A stretch of DNA of 64,000 nucleotides, taken from contig NZ_NXLL01000011.1 in NCBI RefSeq assembly GCF_003364115.1, positions 1 through 64,000 of the forward strand, read 5' to 3'. The position numbers and the translations under genes are program-made. Positions 47,456 to 56,330 of this stretch are shown here, one piece after another; position 1 is the stretch's first letter, and every line of letters begins with the position of its first letter. The notes beneath the pieces are model-generated. The model worked only from the letters and a program-made list of their open reading frames with translations, did not search any database and was not told the origin of the DNA. Origin of the DNA: Helicobacter sp. MIT 00-7814 (GTDB taxonomy: Bacteria; Campylobacterota; Campylobacteria; Campylobacterales; Helicobacteraceae).

Positions 47456-47518
47456 TAGCAAGATTCTAAAAAATCCAATCTCAATATTTAAAGAATCTAA
47501 TTTATACAAGCGACACAT

Positions 47519-48862
47519 TTAAATCAGAATCTTTGCTGGCAAGTAGCCGATGTGTGCGCTTTTTTCTTTTATGATCATACTCACACAAAAGGCAAAAATC
47601 CCAACTTTCCCGCACAGCATTAAAATTATAATCACACTTTTCCCAAAAGGCGTAAAATGCGCGCTAAGGCTTAGCACACCGCCATCACCCATAGAAAGCC
47701 CAACCGTCCCAAAAGCCGAGCAAATCTCAAAAAGCAACGCTAAAAATCCCCTACTCCCGCCATCTTCAAACAAGCATAACGCCATAAGCGCAAGGACAAT
47801 ATAAAGCGCGGACAAAATCACCACCACATAGGCTTTGCTGATGGTTTGTGGCGTAATGGCGCGATTATACACTTTCACCTGCATAGAGCCTCGAAGTGTG
47901 TAAAAAATATGCAAGAAAATTATTGCAATAGTTGTCACCTTCACGCCCCCAGCTGTCCCGCCGGGCGCACCACCAATCACCATAAAAATAGAGCTAAAAA
48001 ATAGCGTAGGATCTTGTAATAAACTTAAATCAAGCGTGTTGAAGCCTGAAGTGCGGTAATTCACCGCGGCAAAATACGAGCTTAGAATCTTATGCCCAAG
48101 CGATAAATCGCCAATGCTTTTTGCATTGTGATATTCCAGCAAAAACACCGAGAAAAACGCCACCACAAGCAAAATCGCCGTCATAATAAGCACGATTTTT
48201 GAATGCAGTGAAAAGCCACCTTTCCACCCCTTTGCTACCAAATAGCACTCCACCAGCACAAAATACCCAATGCCTCCGATGATGATGAGCGTGGTAATGG
48301 TGAGATTTAGCACAACATCATCACGATAAGGCATAAGCCCTTGCGCAAATATCGAGAATCCAGCGTTATTAAAAGCTGATATACTATGAAAAATCCCTTG
48401 CCACAGCGCTTGTGTAGGCGAAAAATCAAGCATAAAACGCAAGGTTAAAATTAGCGCCCCACATGCTTCAATGCTTAGCGTGATAAGAAACATACGCTTT
48501 AAGAATCCGCCCAAACCATCAGTCGTGGGATAAGCGAGATTTTCTTTCAAAAGCATTGCGTTAGAGTGATTGATATTTTTGCGCAACATAAGATAGAGCG
48601 CGCTTCCTAAACTCATATACCCAAAGCCACCAAGCTGGATAAGGCACAAAATCACCAACTGCCCGCCAAAGCTAAAATCCGTGGCATTACTTTTGACAAT
48701 AAGCCCTGTCACGCTAATGGCAGAAGAAGTAGTAAAAAACGCATCAATAAACGCAAGCTCGCCCCTATGCATTGCAGGTAGCATCAAAAGCCCAGCGCCA
48801 AAAAGCGCAATAAGCACATAGCCGATTAACAAAATCCGCGCATTATTTCTATCGATTGGCAT
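47519..48862 (-). CDS. ktrB: Potassium transporter membrane subunit (KtrB/TrkH type)
   Basis: The 447-residue channel has about eight to ten TM helices and repeated pore loops, such as SSAISVTGLI (about residue 47), SISAFNNAGFSIF and NYRTSGFNTLD. The Gly residues of the selectivity filter are present. The start is ATG with GAGGAATAG upstream, part of a palindromic repeat copy. It lies upstream of ktrA. Confidence 0.92.
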   Translation of the reverse strand: MPIDRNNARILLIGYVLIALFGAGLLMLPAMHRGELAFIDAFFTTSSAISVTGLIVKSNATDFSFGGQLVILCLIQLGGFGYMSLGSALYLMLRKNINHSNAMLLKENLAYPTTDGLGGFLKRMFLITLSIEACGALILTLRFMLDFSPTQALWQGIFHSISAFNNAGFSIFAQGLMPYRDDVVLNLTITTLIIIGGIGYFVLVECYLVAKGWKGGFSLHSKIVLIMTAILLVVAFFSVFLLEYHNAKSIGDLSLGHKILSSYFAAVNYRTSGFNTLDLSLLQDPTLFFSSIFMVIGGAPGGTAGGVKVTTIAIIFLHIFYTLRGSMQVKVYNRAITPQTISKAYVVVILSALYIVLALMALCLFEDGGSRGFLALLFEICSAFGTVGLSMGDGGVLSLSAHFTPFGKSVIIILMLCGKVGIFAFCVSMIIKEKSAHIGYLPAKILI

Positions 48863-48872
48863 ATATTAGATT

Positions 48873-48980
48873 CTATTCCTCATAATTAATGTATCACCTT
48901 CGCGGAAGTAAATCCCGCTTCGCCTCCGCTCTCATTACATTTCGCTTTTTGCGCGTGTATTTTACCTTTTTTGGTTAATA
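48873..48980 (-). repeat. Palindromic repeat element, ktrB leader copy
   Basis: On the minus strand: AAAAAAGGTAAAATACACGCG, the GAGCGGAGGCGAAGCGG block, a hairpin with one mismatch (GCGGGA...TTCCGC type) and GTGATACATTAATTATGAGG. The GAGGAATAG tail lies eight bases before the ktrB start. This part and the AT-rich remainder fill the 388-base gap between ktrB and hup. Confidence 0.75.
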
Positions 48981-49093
48981 AGCTTACAGGTTTCAACAAT
49001 ATTTGATATTTACAGCATTTTTGACTTGTAGGATTAAAAATCATTAAGGTGATACAAACCCAGAATCTTAAAATTTTATAAAATTAAGAATAG

Positions 49094-49099
49094 ATTATA
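49094..49099 (-). promoter_or_regulatory. -10 box for ktrB
   Basis: GCGCTATAAT on the minus strand. Transcription from here would put the repeat element in a 5' leader of about 225 bases. Confidence 0.45.
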
Positions 49100-49216
49100 G
49101 CGCTTTTAGTGATTAATTTAAAATCAAACTCAACAAAGAAAATCTAGCAATAAAAAATAATAGAATCTAGCGATTTGTGAGGTTACAGAAGTTATAGTAG
49201 AGAATCTTAAGAAGTT

Positions 49217-49238
49217 GCTAGGGCTTAAAAACCCTAGC
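49217..49238 (-). terminator. Hairpin after hup
   Basis: A perfect GCTAGGG/CCCTAGC stem with an eight-base loop starts 13 bases past the hup stop. The following minus-strand sequence is only moderately T-rich. Confidence 0.5.
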
Positions 49239-49250
49239 TTGTAGCAAAAT

Positions 49251-49532
49251 TTATTTTTTGCTTACTAAGTCTTTTAGACCTTTACCTGGTCTGAATTTAG
49301 GAACACGCTTCTCTTTTGTAGTGTAAGTTTTGTTTGTGCCAGGTACTTTACCTGTTTTTGCTTTTTGCACAGCAGTTTCAAATTTACCAAAACCTACCAA
49401 CTCAACGCTTTCTTTTTTAGAAAGTGCTTTGCTTACAGCTTCAGTGAAAGCATTTACTGCTCTTTCAGCATCTTTTTTGGTTTCAAACTTGCCTGCAGTT
49501 TTTACCAATTCTACGAAATCAGCTTTGTTCAT
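49251..49532 (-). CDS. hup: HU-type nucleoid DNA-binding protein
   Basis: HU dimers bend and compact DNA. The 93-residue protein begins MNKADFVELVKTAGKF and has the DNA-contact arm (VGFGKFETAVQKAKTGKVPG...KRVPKFRPGKGLKD). I choose ATG 49532, which follows GGAG, rather than the in-frame codon 36 bases upstream. Codon use differs from neighbours (rich in TCT, GCT and CCT on the coding strand), consistent with high expression. It has its own promoter and terminator hairpin. Confidence 0.95.
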   Translation of the reverse strand: MNKADFVELVKTAGKFETKKDAERAVNAFTEAVSKALSKKESVELVGFGKFETAVQKAKTGKVPGTNKTYTTKEKRVPKFRPGKGLKDLVSKK

Positions 49533-49568
49533 AACAAACTCCTCGAATGAAATTTTAAAGGCGCGCAC

Positions 49569-49597
49569 ATTCTAATAACTTTTTTCTACAAAGTCAA
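49569..49597 (-). promoter_or_regulatory. Promoter of hup (-35 TTGACT, -10 TAGAAT)
   Basis: The two boxes on the minus strand are 17 bases apart, an unusually complete promoter for this genome. Confidence 0.6.
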
Positions 49598-49746
49598 GCA
49601 TTTAGGCATATTTTGGGCTCAAAAGACAATTTTTATCATTTACAAAGCCCTATTTTAAACAATTATGTGAAAATTTTTCACTCGCCATAGGCACATTTTG
49701 GGTTACTGAAAGTCTTTGAGCAAAAGCTTTACACCCTAAAATATAT

Positions 49747-49774
49747 TTGACATTTTAGAAACTTAAGATAGAAT
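49747..49774 (+). promoter_or_regulatory. Promoter of recA (-35 TTGACA, -10 TAGAAT)
   Basis: The spacing is 16 bases and the -10 box lies 45 bases before the recA ATG. No SOS box is evident, consistent with the lack of LexA in Helicobacter. Confidence 0.6.
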
Positions 49775-49819
49775 CCCTCGTTTTATAACTCGCAAAATCT
49801 TAAATCTTAAGGACATACA

Positions 49820-50863
49820 ATGGCAATAGATGAAAGACGGCAGAAGGCTATTGATCTCGCGCTCAAGCAGATTGATAAGGCTTTTGGCAAAGGTGCGCTT
49901 GTGCGCTTGGGCGATAAACAGGTAGAAAAAATCGATGCAATCTCCACAGGCTCGCTTGGGCTTGATATGGCGCTAGGCATTGGTGGCGTGCCAAAAGGGC
50001 GCATTATTGAAATTTATGGACCAGAATCTAGCGGTAAAACCACGCTTGCTTTGCAGATTGTCGCGGAATGCCAAAAAAATGGTGGTATCGCGGCATTTAT
50101 CGATGCTGAACATGCGCTAGATGTGTATTATGCGAAAAATCTTGGTGTGGATACAGAAAATCTCCTCGTCTCTCAACCAGATAATGGCGAGCAAGCACTT
50201 GAAATCCTAGAAACGCTCACAAGAAGCGGTGCGGTGGATTTAATCGTTATAGATTCTGTGGCGGCACTCACGCCACGCGCGGAAATTGAAGGTGATATGG
50301 GCGATCAGCATGTGGGCTTGCAGGCGCGCCTTATGAGCCATGCATTGCGCAAGATTACGGGGATTTTGCATAAAATGAACGCCACGCTAATTTTCATCAA
50401 CCAAATCCGTATGAAAATCGGCACTATGGGTTATGGTAGCCCAGAAACCACCACAGGTGGGAATGCGCTTAAATTTTATGCAAGTGTGCGGATTGATATC
50501 CGCCGCATAGCGACTTTGAAGCAAAATGATCAAAATATCGGTAACCGCGCCAAAGCAAAGGTTGTCAAAAACAAAGTCGCACCGCCATTTAGAGAGGCGG
50601 AATTTGATATTATGTTTGGCGAAGGGATAAGCAAAGAGGGCGAAATCATCGATTATGGAATCAAACTTGATATCGTTGATAAAAGTGGCGCGTGGCTTTC
50701 TTATAAAGATGTCAAATTAGGGCAAGGTAGGGAAAATGCGAAAATTTTCTTGCGCGAAAATCAAAATATCGCACAAGAAATCACCGCAAAAATCAAAGAG
50801 CAAATCGGCACAAAAGATGAGATTTTACCGCTGCCTGATGAGCCACAAGATGAAATGCAATAA
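49820..50863 (+). CDS. recA: Recombinase RecA
   Basis: RecA drives homologous pairing and strand exchange. The Walker A motif GPESSGKTT lies near residue 66. The L1/L2 region ([19 protein letters not shown]) and C-terminal domain are complete over 347 residues. The start has AAGGACAT upstream. It is followed after 16 bases by eno, an order shared with H. pylori. Confidence 0.98.
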   Translation: MAIDERRQKAIDLALKQIDKAFGKGALVRLGDKQVEKIDAISTGSLGLDMALGIGGVPKGRIIEIYGPESSGKTTLALQIVAECQKNGGIAAFIDAEHALDVYYAKNLGVDTENLLVSQPDNGEQALEILETLTRSGAVDLIVIDSVAALTPRAEIEGDMGDQHVGLQARLMSHALRKITGILHKMNATLIFINQIRMKIGTMGYGSPETTTGGNALKFYASVRIDIRRIATLKQNDQNIGNRAKAKVVKNKVAPPFREAEFDIMFGEGISKEGEIIDYGIKLDIVDKSGAWLSYKDVKLGQGRENAKIFLRENQNIAQEITAKIKEQIGTKDEILPLPDEPQDEMQ

Positions 50864-50879
50864 ATAAAGGAGTTTAAAA

Positions 50880-52157
50880 ATGGTGCATATTAGTAAGATT
50901 TATTCACAAGAAGTAATGGATTCTCGTGGGAATCCAACGGTAAAGGCAATCGTGCTTTTAAGCGATGGCACAAAAGCAAGCGCAATCGTCCCAAGTGGCG
51001 CAAGCACAGGCAAAAGAGAAGCGCTAGAATTGCGCGATGGGGACAAAAACCGCTTTTTGGGCAAAGGTGTGCTAAAAGCATGTGAAAATATCGACTTAAG
51101 CATAAGCGAAGCGCTTGTTGGCGCTAGCCCATTTGATCAAGGGCTTATTGATGTCACGCTAAGAGATTTAGACGGAACAGAAAACTACTCAAAACTCGGC
51201 GCAAACGCGACTTTGGGCGTTTCAATGGCGATTGCTAGAGCTGCGGCAAAAAGTCAAAATATCCCTTTGTATCGCTATTTGGGCGGGGCAAATGCGATTG
51301 TATTACCTGTGCCTATGCTAAATATCATCAATGGTGGCTCGCATGCCGAAAACACCGTGGATTTTCAAGAATATATGATTATGCCGCTTGGCTTTGAGAG
51401 CTTTAGTGAATCTCTGCGGGCAAGCGCGGAAGTGTATCAGAATCTTAAAAAAATCCTAAGCGAGCAAAAGCATATCACAAGTATCGGCGATGAAGGGGGC
51501 TTTGCGCCAAATCTTAAAAGCAACACAGAGCCAATTGAAGTGATTTTACAAGCGATTGAAAAGGCTGGCTATAAGCCCGGTAGCGATATTGCCATCGCGC
51601 TTGATGTGGCAAGTAGCGAGCTAGTGGAAGATTCCGGAATGTATAATCTCGCGGGTGAAGGGCGCAAGCTAAGCAGTGAAGAGCTTGTAGAATATTATGT
51701 GCAAATGGTGGAAAAATATCCTATCGTTTCAATCGAAGATGGCTTGAGTGAAGATGATTGGGAAGGTTGGAAGATCCTCACACAAAAGCTAGGAGGCAAG
51801 ATTCAGCTTGTGGGCGATGATTTATTTGTGACAAATAAAAAGATCCTCGCGCAAGGGATTGAGCAAAATATCGCAAATGCAGTGCTTATCAAGCCAAATC
51901 AAATAGGCACGGTTACGCAGACGATGGATTGTGTGCGTTTAGCACAGCGCAATGCGTATCGTTGCATTATGAGTCATAGAAGTGGGGAGAGCGAGGATTC
52001 TTTCATCGCGGATTTTGCCATCGCGCTAAATACAGGCGAGATTAAGACAGGCTCGACTGCTAGAAGTGAACGCATAGCTAAATATAACCGCTTGCTTGAG
52101 ATTGAAACAGAGATTTCAAATAGCGAGTATTTGGGCGCGAAACTTTTCAAAAAATAA
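50880..52157 (+). CDS. eno: Enolase
   Basis: Enolase makes phosphoenolpyruvate in glycolysis or gluconeogenesis. Landmarks are [31 protein letters not shown], the magnesium ligands in VSIEDGL and GDDLFVTN, and LIKPNQIGT with SHRSGESED near the C-terminus. The 425-residue length is normal. AAAGGAG precedes the ATG. Confidence 0.98.
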   Translation: MVHISKIYSQEVMDSRGNPTVKAIVLLSDGTKASAIVPSGASTGKREALELRDGDKNRFLGKGVLKACENIDLSISEALVGASPFDQGLIDVTLRDLDGTENYSKLGANATLGVSMAIARAAAKSQNIPLYRYLGGANAIVLPVPMLNIINGGSHAENTVDFQEYMIMPLGFESFSESLRASAEVYQNLKKILSEQKHITSIGDEGGFAPNLKSNTEPIEVILQAIEKAGYKPGSDIAIALDVASSELVEDSGMYNLAGEGRKLSSEELVEYYVQMVEKYPIVSIEDGLSEDDWEGWKILTQKLGGKIQLVGDDLFVTNKKILAQGIEQNIANAVLIKPNQIGTVTQTMDCVRLAQRNAYRCIMSHRSGESEDSFIADFAIALNTGEIKTGSTARSERIAKYNRLLEIETEISNSEYLGAKLFKK

Positions 52158-52166
52158 GAATCTTTT

Positions 52167-52418
52167 ATGCAACTTTTTGACACACCTTCAAAATTTCGGC
52201 GGTGGTTTGAAACTAACCGCTATTTTTTGGTGGCATTTTTCATCGTGCTTGGGCTTTTTGGCTATGGCGTGGTGCTACTTTTTGGCGATATTTCCTTGCG
52301 AAGTTTATTAAAGCTCAAATACCAGCAAAATGCGCTCATTGAAGAAGTGGATTCTCTACAGAAGCAAAATGCAAAGATTCAAAAAGAAATTTTTGAGCTT
52401 AGAGGGCTAGAGCCTTAA
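52167..52418 (+). CDS. FtsB/DivIC-like septum protein
   Basis: The 83-residue bitopic protein has a TM helix at about residues 20-40 and a coiled coil from about residue 48 (LIEEVDSLQKQNAKIQKEIFEL), the layout of FtsB/DivIC division proteins that bridge FtsQ and FtsL. Position after eno matches other Helicobacter and many Gram-negative genomes. The sequence is short, so the call rests on architecture. Confidence 0.75.
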   Translation: MQLFDTPSKFRRWFETNRYFLVAFFIVLGLFGYGVVLLFGDISLRSLLKLKYQQNALIEEVDSLQKQNAKIQKEIFELRGLEP

Positions 52419-52450
52419 AAATTTTAGCAATTTATAAGGAGGAAGGGGCT

Positions 52451-53098
52451 TTGAAGGTTTCTCAAACTTTTAATGTTTATCTAAATTATTTAAAAGTAGG
52501 CGTTGTTTTTTTTGCTTTTTTGAGCTTTTTTGCAAGCCTCCTTCACGCGCGCACTAATCCTTTCGAGCCAGAAATAACGCCAAAAGAGGGAATCCACAGC
52601 CACAAAGAGCTAAAAAATGAGATTCTAAAAAATATCGATGTTGAGTTGCCCTCCACCGCGCGCATTGTGAAAAAAGTCAGTATCACTTATCAAAATATCG
52701 ATGGGACGGAAAGTGTAAAGGAAATCGAGATTGAAAAAAGTATCGATTGGCACTATCCCTTGCGCCTTTCACAAAATGCCATAGGCGCGCAATATACAAG
52801 CGAAAATCGCTTCAGTCTTGGGGCGTTTGAGTTTAATTTTAATGAAAATTCCCTTTTCATCGCTACAAAGCGCAAGAATCTGCGCCATTTTCTTTTGCCT
52901 ACGCCTTCGCGCATAGTGCTTGATTTTGATGATTTGGACAAGGCGCTAAATGAGAATCTCGCAGTGGATAAAAAATATTTTAAAAGCATTGCGCTTACAA
53001 GCCACGATGATTTCTACCGCATCACTTTAGAGCTTGATGGGCAGTATGACTATGACTTGCAGGCGCAAAATGATGGCTATTTGCTCCGCTTAAAATAA
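52451..53098 (+). CDS. AMIN-domain exported protein
   Basis: The protein has an N-terminal hydrophobic signal (VGVVFFAFLSFFASLLHA), then a polar region and a C-terminal AMIN domain (FSLGAFEFNFNENSLFIAT... PSRIVLDFDD), which binds peptidoglycan or localises envelope proteins. The start is TTG after a strong AAGGAGG. It is the last of the recA-eno-ftsB set and its function is not established. Confidence 0.8.
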   Translation: MKVSQTFNVYLNYLKVGVVFFAFLSFFASLLHARTNPFEPEITPKEGIHSHKELKNEILKNIDVELPSTARIVKKVSITYQNIDGTESVKEIEIEKSIDWHYPLRLSQNAIGAQYTSENRFSLGAFEFNFNENSLFIATKRKNLRHFLLPTPSRIVLDFDDLDKALNENLAVDKKYFKSIALTSHDDFYRITLELDGQYDYDLQAQNDGYLLRLK

Positions 53099-53116
53099 TC
53101 GCGCTAGATTCTTATT

Positions 53117-54589
53117 TTATTCAAACTGCTTGACTAGATTTGTCACTTCATTGATATCTAGCCTCACGCCACCATTGTCAGAATCTGGATCAAAGCGCGT
53201 CTCTGTATGCGCCACATTCTCTCCATCATCTCTGCGCTTGTTTTCAAAGCGCGTGAAGCGTTTGTTAAACTGCACATACACAGATTTCGTCTCACCATTG
53301 CGGTTTTTTGCCACGATGATTTCAGCAGGCTCGATTTCTTTTTCTTGGTATTCAGGCTTAAATTCCTTTTCCTTGCCCTCTTTTTTCAAGCGCGCGAGGC
53401 GTTGCTTATCATCGTGCTTTTGATACACATCATCGCGATACAAGAAAAGTATCATATCCGCATCTTGCTCAATCGCGCCAGAATCCCGCAAGTCTGAAAG
53501 TATCGGGCGCTTATCATCGCGGGAATCTAAGCTCCTGCTAAGCTGGGAAAGCGCGATAATTGGGATTTCTAGCTCACGCGCAAGTGTCTTTAGCCCGCGT
53601 GAAATATCGCTTACTTCCACCTGCCTGCCTTGATTTCTATCGCCTATCATAAGTTGCAAATAATCCACAATCGCAATGCCGACATTTGGATTATGGCGCT
53701 TTAATCGGCGCAGTTTGGAGCGCAGCTGCGCGATATTTAGCATACTGCCATCATCGATAAAAAGATCTTTTTGACTAAGAGAATCCGCAGAAATGCTTAA
53801 ATTTTCCCATTCCTTATCGCTCAAATCGCCCCTACGCAAGGACTGCAAAGGAATAGAAGCAAGCGCGCTTAGCATTCTTAGCATGAGCTGTTCGGAAGGC
53901 ATCTCAAGGCTAAAAATCGCCACGCCATTATCAGAGTTCAAAATACTTTGCGCGATATTTAGCACAAGTGCAGTTTTCCCCATTGATGGGCGCGCACCGA
54001 TGATGATGAGATCGCCTTTGTTAAAACCTGTTGTAATCATATTTAAATCATGGAATCCTGTTGTAAGCCCGGTTAGCACTTGGTTTCCGCGCGCTTTAAG
54101 ATTCTCTAAATGCTCTAGCGTTTTTACCACGACTTCATGCGAAGTTTGAAAATTACTGCGCGTGACATTTTCAAGCGAGATTTCGCTAATCCTACGCTCG
54201 ATTAAGTCCATAATTTCTTGAGATTTTTCCGCGCTTTCCAGCGATTTTTCACGCAAAATATTTGCCAACTCGCGCAAATCACGCTTGATTGAGGCTTCTT
54301 TAATCTCTCTTACATACGCCTCGATATTTGCAATCGGATTAATGCTCGCAATTTCTATAAGCTCATTTTCATTGATTTTCCCAGCGGAGCGCTGCAGCAA
54401 AATTTCAGAATCTAGCGGTAACTCAAGCTTTTCACATTCTTGCATAAGCTCAAAAAGCAATTGATGGCTTTTAAGCGAAAAATCGCGCGCTTTTAGCACG
54501 CTTGCGATATCTTCAAAATTGCTAGGCGCAAAAATAATCGATGAAAGCACCGCCTTTTCAATTTGTATAAGGGTGTTTTGGTTTTGCAT
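53117..54589 (-). CDS. dnaB: Replicative DNA helicase
   Basis: DnaB unwinds DNA at the fork as a hexamer. The N-terminal primase-interacting domain is followed by the RecA-like core with Walker A GARPSMGKTAL near residue 200, Walker B in IAIVDYLQLM and the H4 motif RDSGAIEQDADMI. A 40-residue charged tail ends the 490 residues. It converges on the AMIN gene. Confidence 0.96.
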   Translation of the reverse strand: MQNQNTLIQIEKAVLSSIIFAPSNFEDIASVLKARDFSLKSHQLLFELMQECEKLELPLDSEILLQRSAGKINENELIEIASINPIANIEAYVREIKEASIKRDLRELANILREKSLESAEKSQEIMDLIERRISEISLENVTRSNFQTSHEVVVKTLEHLENLKARGNQVLTGLTTGFHDLNMITTGFNKGDLIIIGARPSMGKTALVLNIAQSILNSDNGVAIFSLEMPSEQLMLRMLSALASIPLQSLRRGDLSDKEWENLSISADSLSQKDLFIDDGSMLNIAQLRSKLRRLKRHNPNVGIAIVDYLQLMIGDRNQGRQVEVSDISRGLKTLARELEIPIIALSQLSRSLDSRDDKRPILSDLRDSGAIEQDADMILFLYRDDVYQKHDDKQRLARLKKEGKEKEFKPEYQEKEIEPAEIIVAKNRNGETKSVYVQFNKRFTRFENKRRDDGENVAHTETRFDPDSDNGGVRLDINEVTNLVKQFE

Positions 54590-54606
54590 TTATGTCCCTA
54601 CTTACG

Positions 54607-55821
54607 CTATGTGCGCAAATGCCTTGTTAAAAACATTGCAAAATACAGCACAATCATTAAGAGAACGCTTCCTAACAAAAGCGAGTAATTCTCAATTTTT
54701 AAGATTCCAAGGAGCGCGAGATAGAGCGCACACAAGGCACCGCCAACAAGCAGAGCAAATTTCTTATCGCGCAAAATCCCATAGGCATAAAGTGCCGTTG
54801 GCACGACGACAGAAAGCATCGCAATAAGATACGCGCTAACAAAGCCAATTTGCTCGGACAACGAAAGCAACAGCATATAAAACGCCACAAGTGTCGCGCC
54901 TATGATGAAATATTGCAAAATATGTAGTCTCTTTTGCAAGCCAACATCACAGATAAAAAATAGCGCCAAAGTCAGCGCGATAAAGAGGATTCCATACTTT
55001 ATAGAACGCTCAATCAAGCGGTATTCTGTCACAGAATCTAGCAATCTCACTTCTAAGCTTTTTGTTGCTTCAAGATTATCTGTGTATTCAGGGCTTCTTA
55101 TACTCCACTGCGCGCTAAAGCCGTCTTTTTTCTCAATACTATCAGGCAAGATTCCATCAAATGAGGGATCTTCCCAAGTGGAATACATCGTAATATGCTC
55201 ATTTTTCGCTGTTGGGGTAAAGCTAAAATCCTGCGAACCTTTAAAAGAAAGGTGAAAAGTAATTTCTTTATTCAGCAAAAAAGCTTCATTTATCGAAATG
55301 CTTTCATCAGCGAAAAACGCTGTCAGCGGGATATTCATATACTTGTAATCCATACTAAAATTTAGCGGTTTGTCATTTTTGTCATAAACGCTTAGACTTG
55401 TATTGCTAACGACTTTCAAACGCAGATATGCCCTATCCCAGTCAAACTCCGCCCTCTTTTCTCTCTTTTGCAGTTCTTTAAGTTCATCGCTCTTAAATTT
55501 AAGCTTAAATTCCGCATCGCCCTGATACACCACAGCGCGGTAGATTCCGCGAGATTTCACTTGTGGTTTTAGGCGTATTTCCACTTCAGAATCTAGCGCG
55601 TTAAAAAAGCTATGCACTTCATCGCCGCTCTTTACGCCCGGCACTGCAAGCAATGGCGTTGAAAGACTTTTCGTCATACCATAAGAGTTGCTAATTTCCT
55701 CAACCACGGAATTATAATTGTGTTTGCGCGCGTTTAAATTGTCATAAATAAGCGCTAGCGGCAGCAAAGAAATGACAAAAAACGCAAGCAAAATAAAGGC
55801 TTTTTTTGTATTTGATTTCAT
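54607..55821 (-). CDS. creD: CreD-like inner membrane protein
   Basis: CreD proteins have an N-terminal anchor (LLAFFVISLLPLALIY), a large periplasmic region with strands such as YRAVVYQGDAEFKL, and five to six C-terminal TM helices. This 404-residue protein fits throughout. CreD in other bacteria is tied to the CreBC system and envelope stress; no creBC is nearby. It ends 18 bases before dnaB starts. Confidence 0.85.
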   Translation of the reverse strand: MKSNTKKAFILLAFFVISLLPLALIYDNLNARKHNYNSVVEEISNSYGMTKSLSTPLLAVPGVKSGDEVHSFFNALDSEVEIRLKPQVKSRGIYRAVVYQGDAEFKLKFKSDELKELQKREKRAEFDWDRAYLRLKVVSNTSLSVYDKNDKPLNFSMDYKYMNIPLTAFFADESISINEAFLLNKEITFHLSFKGSQDFSFTPTAKNEHITMYSTWEDPSFDGILPDSIEKKDGFSAQWSIRSPEYTDNLEATKSLEVRLLDSVTEYRLIERSIKYGILFIALTLALFFICDVGLQKRLHILQYFIIGATLVAFYMLLLSLSEQIGFVSAYLIAMLSVVVPTALYAYGILRDKKFALLVGGALCALYLALLGILKIENYSLLLGSVLLMIVLYFAMFLTRHLRT

Positions 55822-55868
55822 AGTTAGATTCCTTTTTATGCGAGATTTTCGCGGGATTGTAAGCGCGC

Positions 55869-55874
55869 ATTATA
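55869..55874 (-). promoter_or_regulatory. -10 box for creD
   Basis: TTGTATAAT on the minus strand, 48 bases before the creD ATG. Confidence 0.5.
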
Positions 55875-55972
55875 CAATGATGATTTTTTGCTTCCCCTTA
55901 AAGTTTTTCGTGATTTTTTGCGGATTATTTTGCGAAGAAAAAAGTAAGTAAAAAAAAGAAATTTTGCAGAAT

Positions 55973-56313
55973 CTTGGGCGTGGCGTAAGCCGAGTTCTGT
56001 CGTGGGTGGTTATTTATCTAGGGGACAAATCACTTTGCCCCTCATGCAAAGGACTTTAAATTTTAAGACTTCCAACCTGCCCTTCTTGCTACGGATTGGG
56101 TTTGCATGGCACTTGATATTGCTAAAAAGTCGGTGGGCTCTTACCCCACCTTTTCACCCTTGCTTAAAAAGCGGTTTTTTTCTGTTGCACTTTCCCTTGA
56201 CTTGCGCCAGCCATTTGTTAAATGGAATCCTCGTCTTAATGTAGCTCGGACTTTCCTCTTGCGCTTTTTTGTTTGCAAAAAACACGCAAGCAACCACCTG
56301 CCACACCCAAGGG
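55973..56313 (-). ncRNA. rnpB: RNase P RNA
   Basis: RNase P RNA is the ribozyme that trims tRNA 5' ends. On the minus strand the universal GAGGAAAGTCCGAGCT and the 3' ACAGAACTCGGCTTACG are both present, about 340 bases in all. Helix P1 closes the ends (TTGGGTGTGGC with GCCACGCCCAA). A -10 box lies five bases before the 5' end. Ends are approximate by a few bases. Confidence 0.95.
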
Positions 56314-56317
56314 CGCA

Positions 56318-56323
56318 ATTATA
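56318..56323 (-). promoter_or_regulatory. -10 box for rnpB
   Basis: GTTATAAT on the minus strand, placing the start near 56312, the predicted RNA 5' end. Confidence 0.6.
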
Positions 56324-56330
56324 ACAAATT